A stretch of DNA of 64,000 nucleotides from Chryseobacterium senegalense (GTDB taxonomy: Bacteria; Bacteroidota; Bacteroidia; Flavobacteriales; Weeksellaceae), in contig CYUH01000015.1 of NCBI GenBank assembly GCA_001403755.1, forward strand, positions 1,032,589 through 1,096,588, given 5' to 3'. The position numbers and the translations under genes are program-made. The notes beneath the pieces are model-generated. The model was not told the origin of the DNA. It made no database searches and saw nothing but the letters and a program-made list of their open reading frames with translations. Below are positions 36,148-45,180 of the stretch, in pieces. Each line of letters starts with the position of its first letter. Position 1 is the stretch's first letter.

Positions 36148-37581
36148 ATGAAAAAAATTCTTCTTACCGGAGCTACCGGATACATCGGAAAAAGAATGAT
36201 CAATGTAATCGCTGCCCAGGGTTATCAGGCAATCTGCTGTTGCAGGGATAAAAACCGTTTTTCCAAAAGTGTGGATATTGATGATGCCCAGATAGAAGTG
36301 GTGGAAGTGGATTTTCTGAAACCCGAAACCCTGGAAAATATTCCGAAAGATATTTCCGGGGCGTATTATCTGATGCATTCGATGAGCAACAGCAACGATT
36401 ATGCGGAAAGTGAAAAACAATGCGCCATTAATTTTTCAAATTATATTGAAAAAACCGATTGCAAACACATCATCTATCTTTCGGGTTTGGCTAATGAAAA
36501 AGAATTATCTGAACATCTCAGTTCAAGATTTGAAGTTGAAAAAATCCTGATGAAATGTAAAGTTCCGGCAACAGTTTTGAGAGCTGGAATTATCATTGGT
36601 TCAGGAAGTGCATCGTTCGAAATCATCAGAGATCTGGTGGAAAAATTACCGGTGATGGTGGCTCCGAAATGGCTTCACACCAAATGTCAGCCGATCGGAA
36701 TTGCCAATGTTCTGGATTTTCTGATTTTTACTTTATTTAAAGAAGAGGCTTATCACAAAAGTTTTGATATCGGATGTGATGATGTTTTGACCTATAAACA
36801 AATGCTTTTGGAGTTTGCCAAAATAAGAGGATTGAAACGAAAGATTTTTACCGTTCCTGTAATGACGCCGAAATTGTCTTCGTATTGGCTGTATTTTATT
36901 ACCTCAACATCATATAATTTAGCTTCTGCTTTAGTCGGAAGTATGAAGATTGAAGTGGTTTGCAGACCGGAAAGTCTTGCGGAAATCAAACAGATTACGG
37001 GAGTTCAGCCTTTTTCTTATGATACGGCTTTAAGAAGAACGCTGGCTAAAATTCAGGACAATGAAATTGCTTCGAGTTGGAAAGACAGTTTTATCAGCAG
37101 CAGAAGCGATTCCAGCCTGAAAGATTATCTTGATGTTCCGAAATACGGTTGCTTTGTTGATTTAAGAACGGAAAAATATGATGACCGCGAAAAATGTATG
37201 AACAGGATTTTTTCGTTAGGCGGCAAAAACGGTTGGTACGGTCAAAGTCTCTGGAAAGTTCGCGGATTTATGGATTTAATTGCTGGCGGACCAGGACTGA
37301 GACGCGGAAGAACACATCCTGAAAATCTTCATCAGGGTGATGCCCTCGATTTCTGGAGGGTGTTGTATGCTAATAAAGAAGAAGGAAAACTGATTCTCTT
37401 TGCAGAAATGAAACTTCCCGGCGAAGCGTGGTTGATGTTTAAAGTTTACAAAGGAAGGCTTTGGCAAAAAGCGGTTTTTCGGCCTCATGGATTAACGGGA
37501 AGACTCTATTGGTATTCTGTTTTGCCGTTTCACGGAATTATTTTTAACGGAATGGTGAGAAGGTTGGCAAAAGGTGTTTAA
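36148..37581 (+). CDS. NAD(P)-binding SDR/DUF2867 family protein
   Basis: A 477-residue two-domain protein. The N-terminal atypical SDR domain starts MKKILLTGATGYIGKRM and has NAD(P)-binding TGxxGxxG and a YLMHSMS segment near residue 75. The C-terminal part (from about 330) is a DUF2867 domain, with RTHPENLHQGDALDFWRV and FAEMKLPGEAWLMF. It follows ribA by 46 bases on the same strand, probably as one unit. In flavobacterial genomes such genes often occur in light/photolyase islands. The substrate is unknown; a role in membrane-lipid or quinone-type chemistry is only a guess. No export signal. Confidence 0.85.
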   Translation: MKKILLTGATGYIGKRMINVIAAQGYQAICCCRDKNRFSKSVDIDDAQIEVVEVDFLKPETLENIPKDISGAYYLMHSMSNSNDYAESEKQCAINFSNYIEKTDCKHIIYLSGLANEKELSEHLSSRFEVEKILMKCKVPATVLRAGIIIGSGSASFEIIRDLVEKLPVMVAPKWLHTKCQPIGIANVLDFLIFTLFKEEAYHKSFDIGCDDVLTYKQMLLEFAKIRGLKRKIFTVPVMTPKLSSYWLYFITSTSYNLASALVGSMKIEVVCRPESLAEIKQITGVQPFSYDTALRRTLAKIQDNEIASSWKDSFISSRSDSSLKDYLDVPKYGCFVDLRTEKYDDREKCMNRIFSLGGKNGWYGQSLWKVRGFMDLIAGGPGLRRGRTHPENLHQGDALDFWRVLYANKEEGKLILFAEMKLPGEAWLMFKVYKGRLWQKAVFRPHGLTGRLYWYSVLPFHGIIFNGMVRRLAKGV

Positions 37582-37909
37582 TATTTTTCCAGATTGATAA
37601 AAAGGAGCCAGACCTAAACTTTTGGTGTCAGAAATTAAGGAAACTGGAGTTTTAAAAGCATCAGATTTAGAATTTTCAGAATAATACAACCTTGACCGAT
37701 AAAGCTTTATATAGATGACTTGTTTTCCTTAGGCTTATGCAAATCAGTGCTCTTCTCACAGTATCTGGCATAATTTTTTTCAAACTAAAATTTATAAATT
37801 CAATTTATTAGAATAAAGATTTTTTAAGTGAATAAGCCAAATTGGGATTAATTTCCGATAAGGATTTATTTGATTTTTTGAACGAGAGGTAGTGGATTTT
37901 CATCGAAAC
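37582..37909. other. Intergenic stretch without recognised genes
   Basis: AT-rich DNA between the DUF2867-protein gene and the converging nei-like gene. No convincing frame, RNA or terminator hairpin was found. A minus-strand frame at 37492-37689 overlaps the end of the previous gene and is regarded as chance. Confidence 0.5.
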
Positions 37910-38635
37910 TTAGCGGTAGAGTTTCTGAGTTTTTTCGTTCACAAATGTTTTGCGCTTAATTTTTTGGGAAACATATTCAGTAACTTCATCGCCTTTATAA
38001 AGTTGTTTCTGGTAAACTGCTGCGGAAGATTTCCAAATTTTACCCTCAATCAATGGTACAGAAGCAAGAGAAAACTTGCGAATATTTTGGAGTAATTCCC
38101 GTATTTTTTCTCGGGGAATTTTTCCCACAATACTTTCCGGATGAAGGTCGCTCATGAAAAGAACTTCATTGCGAATAATGTTCCCGACGCCTGGAAAAAT
38201 ATCTTGGTTCATCAGTACATCACCAACTTTCTGTGTAAGAAATTTTTTGCCCAACAATAATTTTTCCGTTGCTGCAACATCATATTGCTCAGAAAAAACA
38301 TTCAACTTCTCATTAAATACATTTTTATCGGCGATTTTTTTAATTTTTACCACATAAAAGTTAACATAATCTTCGTCGAAAAAGAGCGAGAAACTGGGAT
38401 TCACTTTTTTCTGCTCATTAATTAAAAAACTTCCATACAAACCAAAATGTACGGTAATTAAAGAATCTCCGAAATCAAGAAGGAGATATTTCCCAAAAGT
38501 GCCCAAAGAAATCAGTTTTTTACCAGAGATCTGGTCTTGATAAGGGTTGTTGTAACCACCACTTTCCGTGACGGTTTTACCCGAAAACTTTTCAAGCTTT
38601 TTCTTGAAAACAACGATGGTTGGTCCTTCCGGCAT
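37910..38635 (-). CDS. Nei/MutM-family DNA glycosylase without zinc cysteines
   Basis: A 241-residue Fpg/Nei-fold bifunctional glycosylase and AP lyase that removes oxidised bases. The N-terminal MPEGPTI supplies the catalytic Pro and Glu. The helix-two-turn-helix is in DIFPGVGNIIRNEVLF. The C-terminal end, where most relatives have a CxxC...CxxC zinc finger, reads VYQKQLYKGDEVTEYV and ends KTQKLYR with no cysteine; the whole protein has none. This is like the zincless finger known from NEIL1. It lies next to the second topoisomerase IB and the LigD/Ku block on the same strand, so it is part of a DNA-repair neighbourhood. Confidence 0.9.
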   Translation of the reverse strand: MPEGPTIVVFKKKLEKFSGKTVTESGGYNNPYQDQISGKKLISLGTFGKYLLLDFGDSLITVHFGLYGSFLINEQKKVNPSFSLFFDEDYVNFYVVKIKKIADKNVFNEKLNVFSEQYDVAATEKLLLGKKFLTQKVGDVLMNQDIFPGVGNIIRNEVLFMSDLHPESIVGKIPREKIRELLQNIRKFSLASVPLIEGKIWKSSAAVYQKQLYKGDEVTEYVSQKIKRKTFVNEKTQKLYR

Positions 38636-38669
38636 TTTAAAAATGGTTTATTCTAAAAAAATCGACTGC

Positions 38670-39773
38670 CTAAAGTTTTTCATTTTCCAACATTTTCATC
38701 ACAATGCTTTCTTCCTTAGTTAAACCGGCTTTGCCATCGTTAATCTCAATTTGATCAAGTTCGTCCAAGTATTTTTTAATCGATTTATTTTCGTAAAGAT
38801 TGATGATCAAAGGATGCACATAATATTTTCGGCAAACGGTCGCCGTATTTCCCAAATGTGCGGCAACCTTTTCCAGAGCTTCTTTTACTTTCGATTTGTA
38901 TTCTTTATCACTTTCTGCTTCACCAATTTCTTTAAAGGCGATTAATGCATTTACCGTTCCGCTCCAGGTTCTAAAATCTTTTGCTGTAAAGTCCTCGCCG
39001 CTGATTTCTTTGATGTAATCATTCACCATTCCGCTTTCGATAGCATGTCGCTGTCCGTTTTCATCATAATATTGGAACAGTTCTCTTCCCGGAATTTCTT
39101 TACAGTTTTGCACGGCTTTGGCCAGTTTCGCATTTTTCAGTTCAATGTCATGATAAACTCCTTTCTTTCCTTTGAAAGAAAATTTTAGCTTTTGACCTTT
39201 TATATCAACATGTTTATCTTTGAGCGTTGTTAAACCAAATGAACCGTACAATTTTTCGTAAATATTGTTTCCTATACGAATGTTGGTTCTTTCCATTAAA
39301 CTTACTACCACGGCAAGAACTTTCCTTTTTTCAAGGGATTTTATAGCCAAATCTTTTTCCAACTGAAGTCTCATTTTCGGCAACGCGTAACCGAATTGCA
39401 ACATTCTGTAAAATTTGGTATGATTCCGAAGCGCATTCCACAGGGGATGATAGCGATATTGCTTCCGCTGTTTCGCATCAATTCCGGTTGCTTGAAGATG
39501 ACCATTTTTAAGTGCACAAATCCACACATTTTCCCAAGCAGGAGGGATGGCGAGTTTGTTGATTCGCTCAATTTCTTCCTTGTCTTTAATTTTCTCATCC
39601 CCATTAAAATAAGCGAATTTTTTACCTGATTTTCTTCGGAAAATTCCGTCTTGCTCCTGATCGGTGGTATAAATCAAACTTACCGCTTTAGCAGATTTTA
39701 CCGGATCCTTCATAATTTTAAGGATTTTAGACGGTTTAAGAGATGAAATGATCTTTGCAGTTCGCGTTTCCAT
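38670..39773 (-). CDS. DNA topoisomerase IB (second copy)
   Basis: A 367-residue type IB topoisomerase. Active-site segments match the copy at 7811: RTNIRIGNNIYEKLYGS, KDFRTWSGTVNA, and the catalytic Tyr in CRKYYVHPLI. The N-terminal end (METRTAKIISSLKPSK) and part of the middle differ, and the ATG at 39773 was chosen over an upstream in-frame TTG. It lies between the Nei-like gene and the LigD/Ku genes, all on the minus strand, with 34 bases to nei. The two topoisomerases are paralogues of an old duplication judging from scattered substitutions over the whole length. Confidence 0.94.
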   Translation of the reverse strand: METRTAKIISSLKPSKILKIMKDPVKSAKAVSLIYTTDQEQDGIFRRKSGKKFAYFNGDEKIKDKEEIERINKLAIPPAWENVWICALKNGHLQATGIDAKQRKQYRYHPLWNALRNHTKFYRMLQFGYALPKMRLQLEKDLAIKSLEKRKVLAVVVSLMERTNIRIGNNIYEKLYGSFGLTTLKDKHVDIKGQKLKFSFKGKKGVYHDIELKNAKLAKAVQNCKEIPGRELFQYYDENGQRHAIESGMVNDYIKEISGEDFTAKDFRTWSGTVNALIAFKEIGEAESDKEYKSKVKEALEKVAAHLGNTATVCRKYYVHPLIINLYENKSIKKYLDELDQIEINDGKAGLTKEESIVMKMLENEKL

Positions 39774-39782
39774 GATCAATAT

Positions 39783-39962
39783 TTATTTTTTAGTTCTACC
39801 AAATAGGAAAAATATAATTCCGATGATGATTACAGTAAGGAAAATTTCGTACCATTTCCCGACTTCAAACACGGTTCCTACAGCGCTGCACGCGGTTAAG
39901 AAACTGATGACAAAAACTGAATAAAAATCGTAAGACAGCTTTTCATAAAAATTCTTTTTGAT
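39783..39962 (-). CDS. Small lipoprotein-like frame without a standard start codon
   Basis: A 59-codon open frame between topoisomerase IB and DUF6526 genes encodes a short basic/aromatic lead, a hydrophobic stretch VFVISFLTAC (good lipobox L-T-A-C), the segment SAVGTVFEVGKW and a second hydrophobic helix ending FFLFGRTKK. This layout fits a family of small Bacteroidetes lipoproteins with one C-terminal membrane helix. No ATG, GTG or TTG is in frame; the frame opens with ATC after a stop, and the only nearby ATG (39951) is in another frame that stops early. Either the start codon is unusual or the gene is damaged by a small indel. Confidence 0.4.
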   Translation of the reverse strand: MKKNFYEKLSYDFYSVFVISFLTACSAVGTVFEVGKWYEIFLTVIIIGIIFFLFGRTKK

Positions 39963-39968
39963 GTTATT

Positions 39969-40406
39969 CTACACTCTGTGATGATCCGGTTTCCAGCTGC
40001 TGATGGATTTTTTAATTTCATCACCGGAAATATTTTGCGTTAAAGCTTTATGCAGTAATGCTTTAAATTCTTCATCATAGGCAAAACGAAGGGCCGCAAT
40101 TTGACCAAAGTTTAACCGTTCTTCTACCTCATCCGATCTTTTGCCAAACAGCTCAAAGTAACGTTGCTTAAATTCCAGCCGTATAATCCGGTTTTGATTT
40201 CCCAAAGCGTAGTGCTGACGAACCATTAACGTAAGATAAAGCAGCAGAAACATGATCACTGCGAATAAAATCCAGGTGAGTTGATGGGCGTCATCAGTGA
40301 AAATTTTCCAAATGGCTACCACCTGCAAAATTCCCAAAAGTGGCAGGTAAATGAAATGATGGGGCGGATAAAACTTTTTGTGATTTTTGTAATTTTGAGC
40401 TTTCAT
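39969..40406 (-). CDS. DUF6526 family membrane protein
   Basis: A 145-residue protein beginning MKAQNYKNHKKFYPPHHF, the conserved start of DUF6526. Two hydrophobic helices (about residues 19-36 and 43-62) are followed by a soluble charged tail with RIIRLEFKQRYFELFGK. It is an inner-membrane protein of unknown function that is frequent in Bacteroidetes. It lies upstream of the small lipoprotein-like frame and downstream of ligD, on the same strand, with 6 bases to the former. Confidence 0.8.
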   Translation of the reverse strand: MKAQNYKNHKKFYPPHHFIYLPLLGILQVVAIWKIFTDDAHQLTWILFAVIMFLLLYLTLMVRQHYALGNQNRIIRLEFKQRYFELFGKRSDEVEERLNFGQIAALRFAYDEEFKALLHKALTQNISGDEIKKSISSWKPDHHRV

Positions 40407-40500
40407 AAAGATGGATTATCAAAATCGCAGCCAAAAGCAAATGAAGTGCGTACGATGATGAAAAAAAGATTATTGACCGCGTTTTTGCACGGCAATCAAC

Positions 40501-43038
40501 TTAATTTTCACCCAATTTTTCTATACTTATAAGCATATCGATTCCTTTTCCTAAAACAGGCTTGAAGAGGTCGCCTTTTTTTTCCAATCGCGATAACGCA
40601 TTTTCGATGTTAAAATCGGTAGGTTTCAAACCTGGTTTCAGTTCGCTCCATTCAATGGGCATGGAAACAGGAGCGCCGTTTTTTGGTCTTAGAGAATAAA
40701 CACTTGCCAAAGTTTGGCCGCGTCGGTTTTGAAGATAATCTAAGTAGATTTTATTTTTATCTCTTTTTTGCAGGGCACGCTCCAAGGTAGTGAGTTGCGG
40801 AAGTTCCTTCTGAACCAGCTGCATCAGAATATGCCCGAAATCTTTTACCTGCTCAAACGAATATTTTGCACCCATCGGAATATAAATGTGAATTCCCGAA
40901 CTTCCGGAAGTTTTACAAAAACCATCAATTTTTCCTCTGTCTAATACCTTTTTTACCACTTTTGCGGTTTCGATTACTTCGTCAAACGTATTGTTTTCCG
41001 AGGGATCTAAATCCAACACCAAATAATCCGGTTGATCTAAGGTATTAACTCGACTTGTCCAGGTGTTGAATTCGATACAGCCCAAATTATTCAAATAAGC
41101 CATTGCTGCCTTGTCGTTGCAAATAATATAATTGATATATTTCTCGGTAGATTCTGAAAAAATTTGCTGGGTTTCAATCCAGTCTGGAGTTTCTTCTGCG
41201 GCATCTTTTTGATAAAAACTCATTCCATCAATTCCATTCGGAAATCGGTTCATAGATTGTGGACGGTTTTTTAAATAAGGAAGTATATATTTTGAAATTT
41301 TTTGATAAAAATCAATAACATCACCTTTTGTTACTTGATCTTTTGGAAAATAAAGTTTGTTTTGGTTGGTGAGTTTTACTTGCTGTTCATCAATTTTCTG
41401 GAGTTGTTCATTTTCTCTTTCGGTTACTGATTTTTTTAGGGGTGCGAACGCTTCATTTGCGGTTGTTTTATTCTCAAAATTCAGTTCATGCGCATTAATA
41501 TCTTCGCGTAAACCGAGAAAAACCGGATGTCGAAAAATGTGGTCATTCGTTAACTCGGTAAACTTAATTTCTGCAACCAGTTCGGGCTTCAGCCAGGTAG
41601 GTTTATCATTCGTTTTAGGAATGGTTTTAAATGGTGATTTTTCGGTGATGAGCGGTTTCATTTTTTCATACAGTTCCACCAAAGTTTTATCACTGAATCC
41701 GGTTCCGGTGTGCCCGCAAAAAATCAGTTCTTCTCCGTGGTATCTTCCTAAAATAAGCGAGCCAAATTTCTTTCTGCTTCCTTTTGGTGCTGTAAAACCA
41801 CAAATGATTACTTCCTCTGTTTTTTGACTTTTGATTTTTAGCCAGTCGCTGCTTCGCATTCCTTCCCGATAGGTACTTTCGGTCTGTTTGGCCATCATTC
41901 CTTCTAACTCCATTTTCTCGATTAGGGTGAAAAACTTTTCGCCATCTTCCAAAATATGGTCGTGATATTTCACCAATTCTGTTTCTACCAAAGCCTCTTT
42001 CAACAGTTCTTTTCTTTGAAGGTAAGTGAGGTTCTCGGTAGAATGTCCGTTGAGCCAAAGTAAATCAAATACTTGATAGATCACCATAATATTGGGGTTG
42101 TCGCCAATTTTTTGTAACCATTGGAAATTTGGCTTCCCCGTGTCGTCATAGGCTACCAATTCCCCGTCGAGAATCATCTGATGGTGCTGAAGTTTTAATG
42201 AATTGGCCACTTTTTTGAATTTATCAAGATAGGAAAGTCCGTTGCGGGAGTAGAGTTGAAGTTCATTACGCAAATCGGCGATGGCACGATAACCGTCCCA
42301 TTTTATTTCGAACGCCCAACCTTTTTTTGTAAAAGGTTTTTCGGAGCTTTCGGCAAGCATGGGAGTAATAAAATTTTTAAGTTTTTTCTCTCCTGAAAGA
42401 GCGGGTGCGTAGTTTTTATATGATTTTATTGATTCGTCTTGAAATTGTGCTTTTTTGTTTTTCTTGATTTCTAAAGCTGCGGTAACTTTGGAGTTCGGAT
42501 CGGTGTTTTCTTCTGCATCGTAATATTCTAAAGCGAATTTGTCTCTATGTTTGATAAGCAACCACGCATTTTCATCTTGCGAGTTTTTAATTTTTACCAA
42601 AGCAAATTCCCCTTTAAGTTTTTTACCATGTAGAATAAATTTCATTGATTCCCGGTGAAGCTCGCTTCTCATCACCAAATCATCGCTTTTTCCCTTGAGT
42701 TTTTCTAACGGCTCATAGGTTCCTTCGTCCCAAATTTCCACTTCACCGGCGCCATAATTTCCTTTCGGAATAGTTCCCTCAAAAGTCCGGTAAGCGTAAG
42801 GATGATCTTCCACCATCATGGCCAATCTTTTGTCATCAGGATTTAGAGAAGGACCTTTGGGAATGGCCCAACTTTTCAAAACACCATCCATCTCCAACCT
42901 GAAATCATAGTGAAGGCGACTTGCTGCATGACGCTGAACCACAAATTTTAACTTCCCATTCGAACTTTCTGGTTTTCCTTCAGGTTCAGCGGTTTTATTG
43001 AAATCGCGCTTTGCGTTGTACTGATCAAGGGATTTCAT
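40501..43038 (-). CDS. ligD: ATP-dependent DNA ligase D (PE-ligase-polymerase)
   Basis: An 845-residue multidomain end-joining enzyme. Order: N-terminal 3'-phosphoesterase (residues about 30-145; HAASRLHYDFRLEMDG, MVEDHPYAY), ATP-dependent ligase (about 225-520; lysyl-AMP site K in FEIKWDGYRA near residue 246, then OB fold), and C-terminal primase-polymerase (about 545-820; YLVLDLDP and GSSGIHIYIP). It repairs double-strand breaks with Ku, whose gene lies 64 bases upstream on the same strand. The domain order matches the Bacteroidetes form and differs from the mycobacterial Pol-PE-Lig order. All catalytic residues seem intact. Confidence 0.97.
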   Translation of the reverse strand: MKSLDQYNAKRDFNKTAEPEGKPESSNGKLKFVVQRHAASRLHYDFRLEMDGVLKSWAIPKGPSLNPDDKRLAMMVEDHPYAYRTFEGTIPKGNYGAGEVEIWDEGTYEPLEKLKGKSDDLVMRSELHRESMKFILHGKKLKGEFALVKIKNSQDENAWLLIKHRDKFALEYYDAEENTDPNSKVTAALEIKKNKKAQFQDESIKSYKNYAPALSGEKKLKNFITPMLAESSEKPFTKKGWAFEIKWDGYRAIADLRNELQLYSRNGLSYLDKFKKVANSLKLQHHQMILDGELVAYDDTGKPNFQWLQKIGDNPNIMVIYQVFDLLWLNGHSTENLTYLQRKELLKEALVETELVKYHDHILEDGEKFFTLIEKMELEGMMAKQTESTYREGMRSSDWLKIKSQKTEEVIICGFTAPKGSRKKFGSLILGRYHGEELIFCGHTGTGFSDKTLVELYEKMKPLITEKSPFKTIPKTNDKPTWLKPELVAEIKFTELTNDHIFRHPVFLGLREDINAHELNFENKTTANEAFAPLKKSVTERENEQLQKIDEQQVKLTNQNKLYFPKDQVTKGDVIDFYQKISKYILPYLKNRPQSMNRFPNGIDGMSFYQKDAAEETPDWIETQQIFSESTEKYINYIICNDKAAMAYLNNLGCIEFNTWTSRVNTLDQPDYLVLDLDPSENNTFDEVIETAKVVKKVLDRGKIDGFCKTSGSSGIHIYIPMGAKYSFEQVKDFGHILMQLVQKELPQLTTLERALQKRDKNKIYLDYLQNRRGQTLASVYSLRPKNGAPVSMPIEWSELKPGLKPTDFNIENALSRLEKKGDLFKPVLGKGIDMLISIEKLGEN

Positions 43039-43102
43039 TTCTGGTGTATTTTTGCTGCTTTGAGTTTGTTGTTGAGTGTTTAAATGATCAAGGTTAATCT
43101 AA

Positions 43103-43882
43103 TTAACCAGCCTTCATTTTTCCTGCTTCCAAACTTGCTTTGAGCTGAGCCATTAAATCAGTCGCTGTGGTTGAGACTTCTTCTTTGGCCTCTGTCTTTT
43201 TGGTTTTGCCTTTGGCTTTAGCTTCAATAATTTTCATCAAATCCTCGTTATAGGTATTTTTAAATTTGTCTGGATCGAATGTAGTTTGCAACTGTTTGAT
43301 AAGCGATTCTGCCATCTTTAATTCTTCTGTCTGCGGCTTTTTTGCGGATGGAAGTTTTAAATCCTCGAAACTGCGCAATTCTTCCGGATAGCGCATTCGG
43401 TTAACCATCAGTATTTTGTCTTCATAGGGACGAACCAAACAAAGAATCTCTTTTTCGCGTAATATAAAAGTTCCTATTCCTGCCATTTTGGTTTTGATCA
43501 AGGCGTTCAGCAAAAGTCGATAAGCGTCTTCACCATTTTTTTGCGGTTCCAGAAAGTAGGAGGTTTCGAAATATGCACTGTCGATTTCCTGAATATTTAC
43601 AAATTGTTTAATATTCAAAATTTTTGATTTTTCCGGACTTACTTCATTGAAATCTTCTTCCGTCAATACGATATATTGATCTTCCAACTTGTAACCTTTT
43701 ACAATGTTCTCGTATTTTACTTCCTTTCCTGTTTTTGCATTGATTCTTTTAAACTGAATATTGGAAAGATCCTCTTTATCTAGCATATCCAAATCAAGAT
43801 TACTTTCTTCGGTTGCAGAGTAGAGTTTTATAGGGATATTTACCAAACCGAAACCGATGGCTCCGTTCCAAATTGCTCTCAT
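43103..43882 (-). CDS. ku: Non-homologous end-joining protein Ku
   Basis: A 259-residue bacterial Ku, a homodimeric ring that binds DNA ends and recruits LigD. The start MRAIWNGAIGFGLVNIPIKL is the standard one; an in-frame upstream start adding 15 residues is rejected. The core beta-barrel and bridge include YKLEDQYIVLTEEDF and the RYPEELRSFEDL segment. The Lys-rich C-terminal tail (AKGKTKKTEAKEE) is typical and may aid DNA binding. It is directly upstream of ligD, a classic pair. About 390 bases of non-coding DNA precede it. Confidence 0.97.
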   Translation of the reverse strand: MRAIWNGAIGFGLVNIPIKLYSATEESNLDLDMLDKEDLSNIQFKRINAKTGKEVKYENIVKGYKLEDQYIVLTEEDFNEVSPEKSKILNIKQFVNIQEIDSAYFETSYFLEPQKNGEDAYRLLLNALIKTKMAGIGTFILREKEILCLVRPYEDKILMVNRMRYPEELRSFEDLKLPSAKKPQTEELKMAESLIKQLQTTFDPDKFKNTYNEDLMKIIEAKAKGKTKKTEAKEEVSTTATDLMAQLKASLEAGKMKAG

Positions 43883-44251
43883 ATTTTTTTTGTTAATGTT
43901 AGTGAATGGATTAAACTGTTTAATCAAAAGGTGTTCCGTCCGAGGGATAAGGAACTAAAAATTACATAGGGATATCTAGATTAAACATTTTAAGGTTGAT
44001 CTTAAAGCATTAGAAGATCATTAAAATTGATCAAGATAACTTGCTAAGACAACAGTATGTTGTTTAGGAATGATCATTTACAAATAAATTCAATTATTTG
44101 CTTCCTTACAATCTGCACGCTTCTGATGGATTGTTGTTATCAATTGAAGATCAGTAACAATCATTAAGGCGAATTACAAATGCTTACTTCAAGAAATGTA
44201 AGCGCAATATCATCTTCTATATTCTGCTCGTTTCAATAATCAAAAATTCCC
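43883..44251. other. Divergent intergenic region between ku and the SRAP gene
   Basis: AT-rich DNA holding no protein frame. Several near-palindromic GATCATT/AATGATC-like words recur (for example around 44014, 44070, 44160), but no operator could be assigned. It probably carries both divergent promoters. Confidence 0.5.
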
Positions 44252-44259
44252 TACTTTTG
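44252..44259 (+). promoter_or_regulatory. Candidate -7 box for the SRAP gene
   Basis: TACTTTTG matches TAnnTTTG and ends 17 bases before the ATG, implying a leader of about 10 bases. The -33 element is poor. Confidence 0.45.
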
Positions 44260-44276
44260 AGTAAACCAAAATTATA

Positions 44277-44921
44277 ATGTGCAACTACGTTAGTGTCGAT
44301 TTTACCCAAAAAGAGCTGGAGAAAGCCTACCAAGCGCAATACGTTGGAGAATCATACACCCAATCCGACAATATCAATGGCTTTTCCAATACCAAACTTC
44401 CGGTGATACTGGACCGTGATACAGATCATATTTTGGATGCGCAGTGGGGTTTTCTTCCATCTTGGGCCAACAATAGCGATTTCGCAAAGAAAACCCTGAA
44501 CGCCAGAATTGAAGAAGTTCACCAGAAGCCAACCTATAAAAACTACACCAATAACCGCTGTCTCATCTTAGTCAGTGCTTTCCACGAGTGGAAATGGCTG
44601 GACGGCAAAGGGAAGAGAAAAGACCATTACCTCATCAAAATAAGAGACCAAGAAATTTTCGCACTTGGCGGACTGTACAATATTTGGACTGATCCAGCAA
44701 CCGATGAACAAATTCTTACCTGCACGGTAGGAACTACCGAAGCCAATCCGCTCATGGCAGAAATCCACAACACCAAACACCGAATGCCCATTTTGCTTAA
44801 CCGCGAAATCCAATATCGCTGGCTTGATGACATTCCGGTGGAAGATTTCCTTTATCCAATTTACAATCCCCAACTCGTTGCAGAAAACCTCAGCAACTTG
44901 GAAACCCCGACTTTATTTTAA
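44277..44921 (+). CDS. SRAP/HMCES-type abasic-site protein (YedK family)
   Basis: A 214-residue SOS-response-associated peptidase family protein, which crosslinks to abasic sites in single-stranded DNA through Cys2. The protein starts MCNY, so Cys2 is exposed after Met removal. The conserved Asn in TLNARIEEV, the Glu in SAFHEWKW and the His in HNTKHRMPILL complete the active site. It stands divergent from the Ku-LigD genes and extends the DNA-damage neighbourhood. The family is usually LexA-controlled in proteobacteria; no LexA-type site was recognised here. Confidence 0.95.
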   Translation: MCNYVSVDFTQKELEKAYQAQYVGESYTQSDNINGFSNTKLPVILDRDTDHILDAQWGFLPSWANNSDFAKKTLNARIEEVHQKPTYKNYTNNRCLILVSAFHEWKWLDGKGKRKDHYLIKIRDQEIFALGGLYNIWTDPATDEQILTCTVGTTEANPLMAEIHNTKHRMPILLNREIQYRWLDDIPVEDFLYPIYNPQLVAENLSNLETPTLF

Positions 44922-45126
44922 AGACAGATTTACTAAAAAAATATTTACCTGTATCCTCGATGATGCTTACAATTGCATTGATTGACTGCTTTAATTCATT
45001 GCATGGACAGTTGAGAATTGACAATGATCATTATTGCTGCGTAAAAATATGTAGCGTTTCTAGTTCTATTGAAAATCGTTAAATATTTTTTTTTCAGAAA
45101 AAATATCAACTATGAAGGTTTTATTT

Positions 45127-45134
45127 TATCTTTG
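45127..45134 (+). promoter_or_regulatory. Candidate -7 box for cphA
   Basis: TATCTTTG matches TAnnTTTG, 46 bases before the cphA ATG. No TTTG is found at the expected -33 distance. Confidence 0.4.
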
Positions 45135-45180
45135 ATATGATTACTGAGCAACACTTTCACCAATATTACAGAAAGAAACT

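Noticed and set aside
37492-37689. 65-residue minus-strand protein
   Set aside because: Overlaps the end of the DUF2867-protein gene; composition suggests a chance frame.
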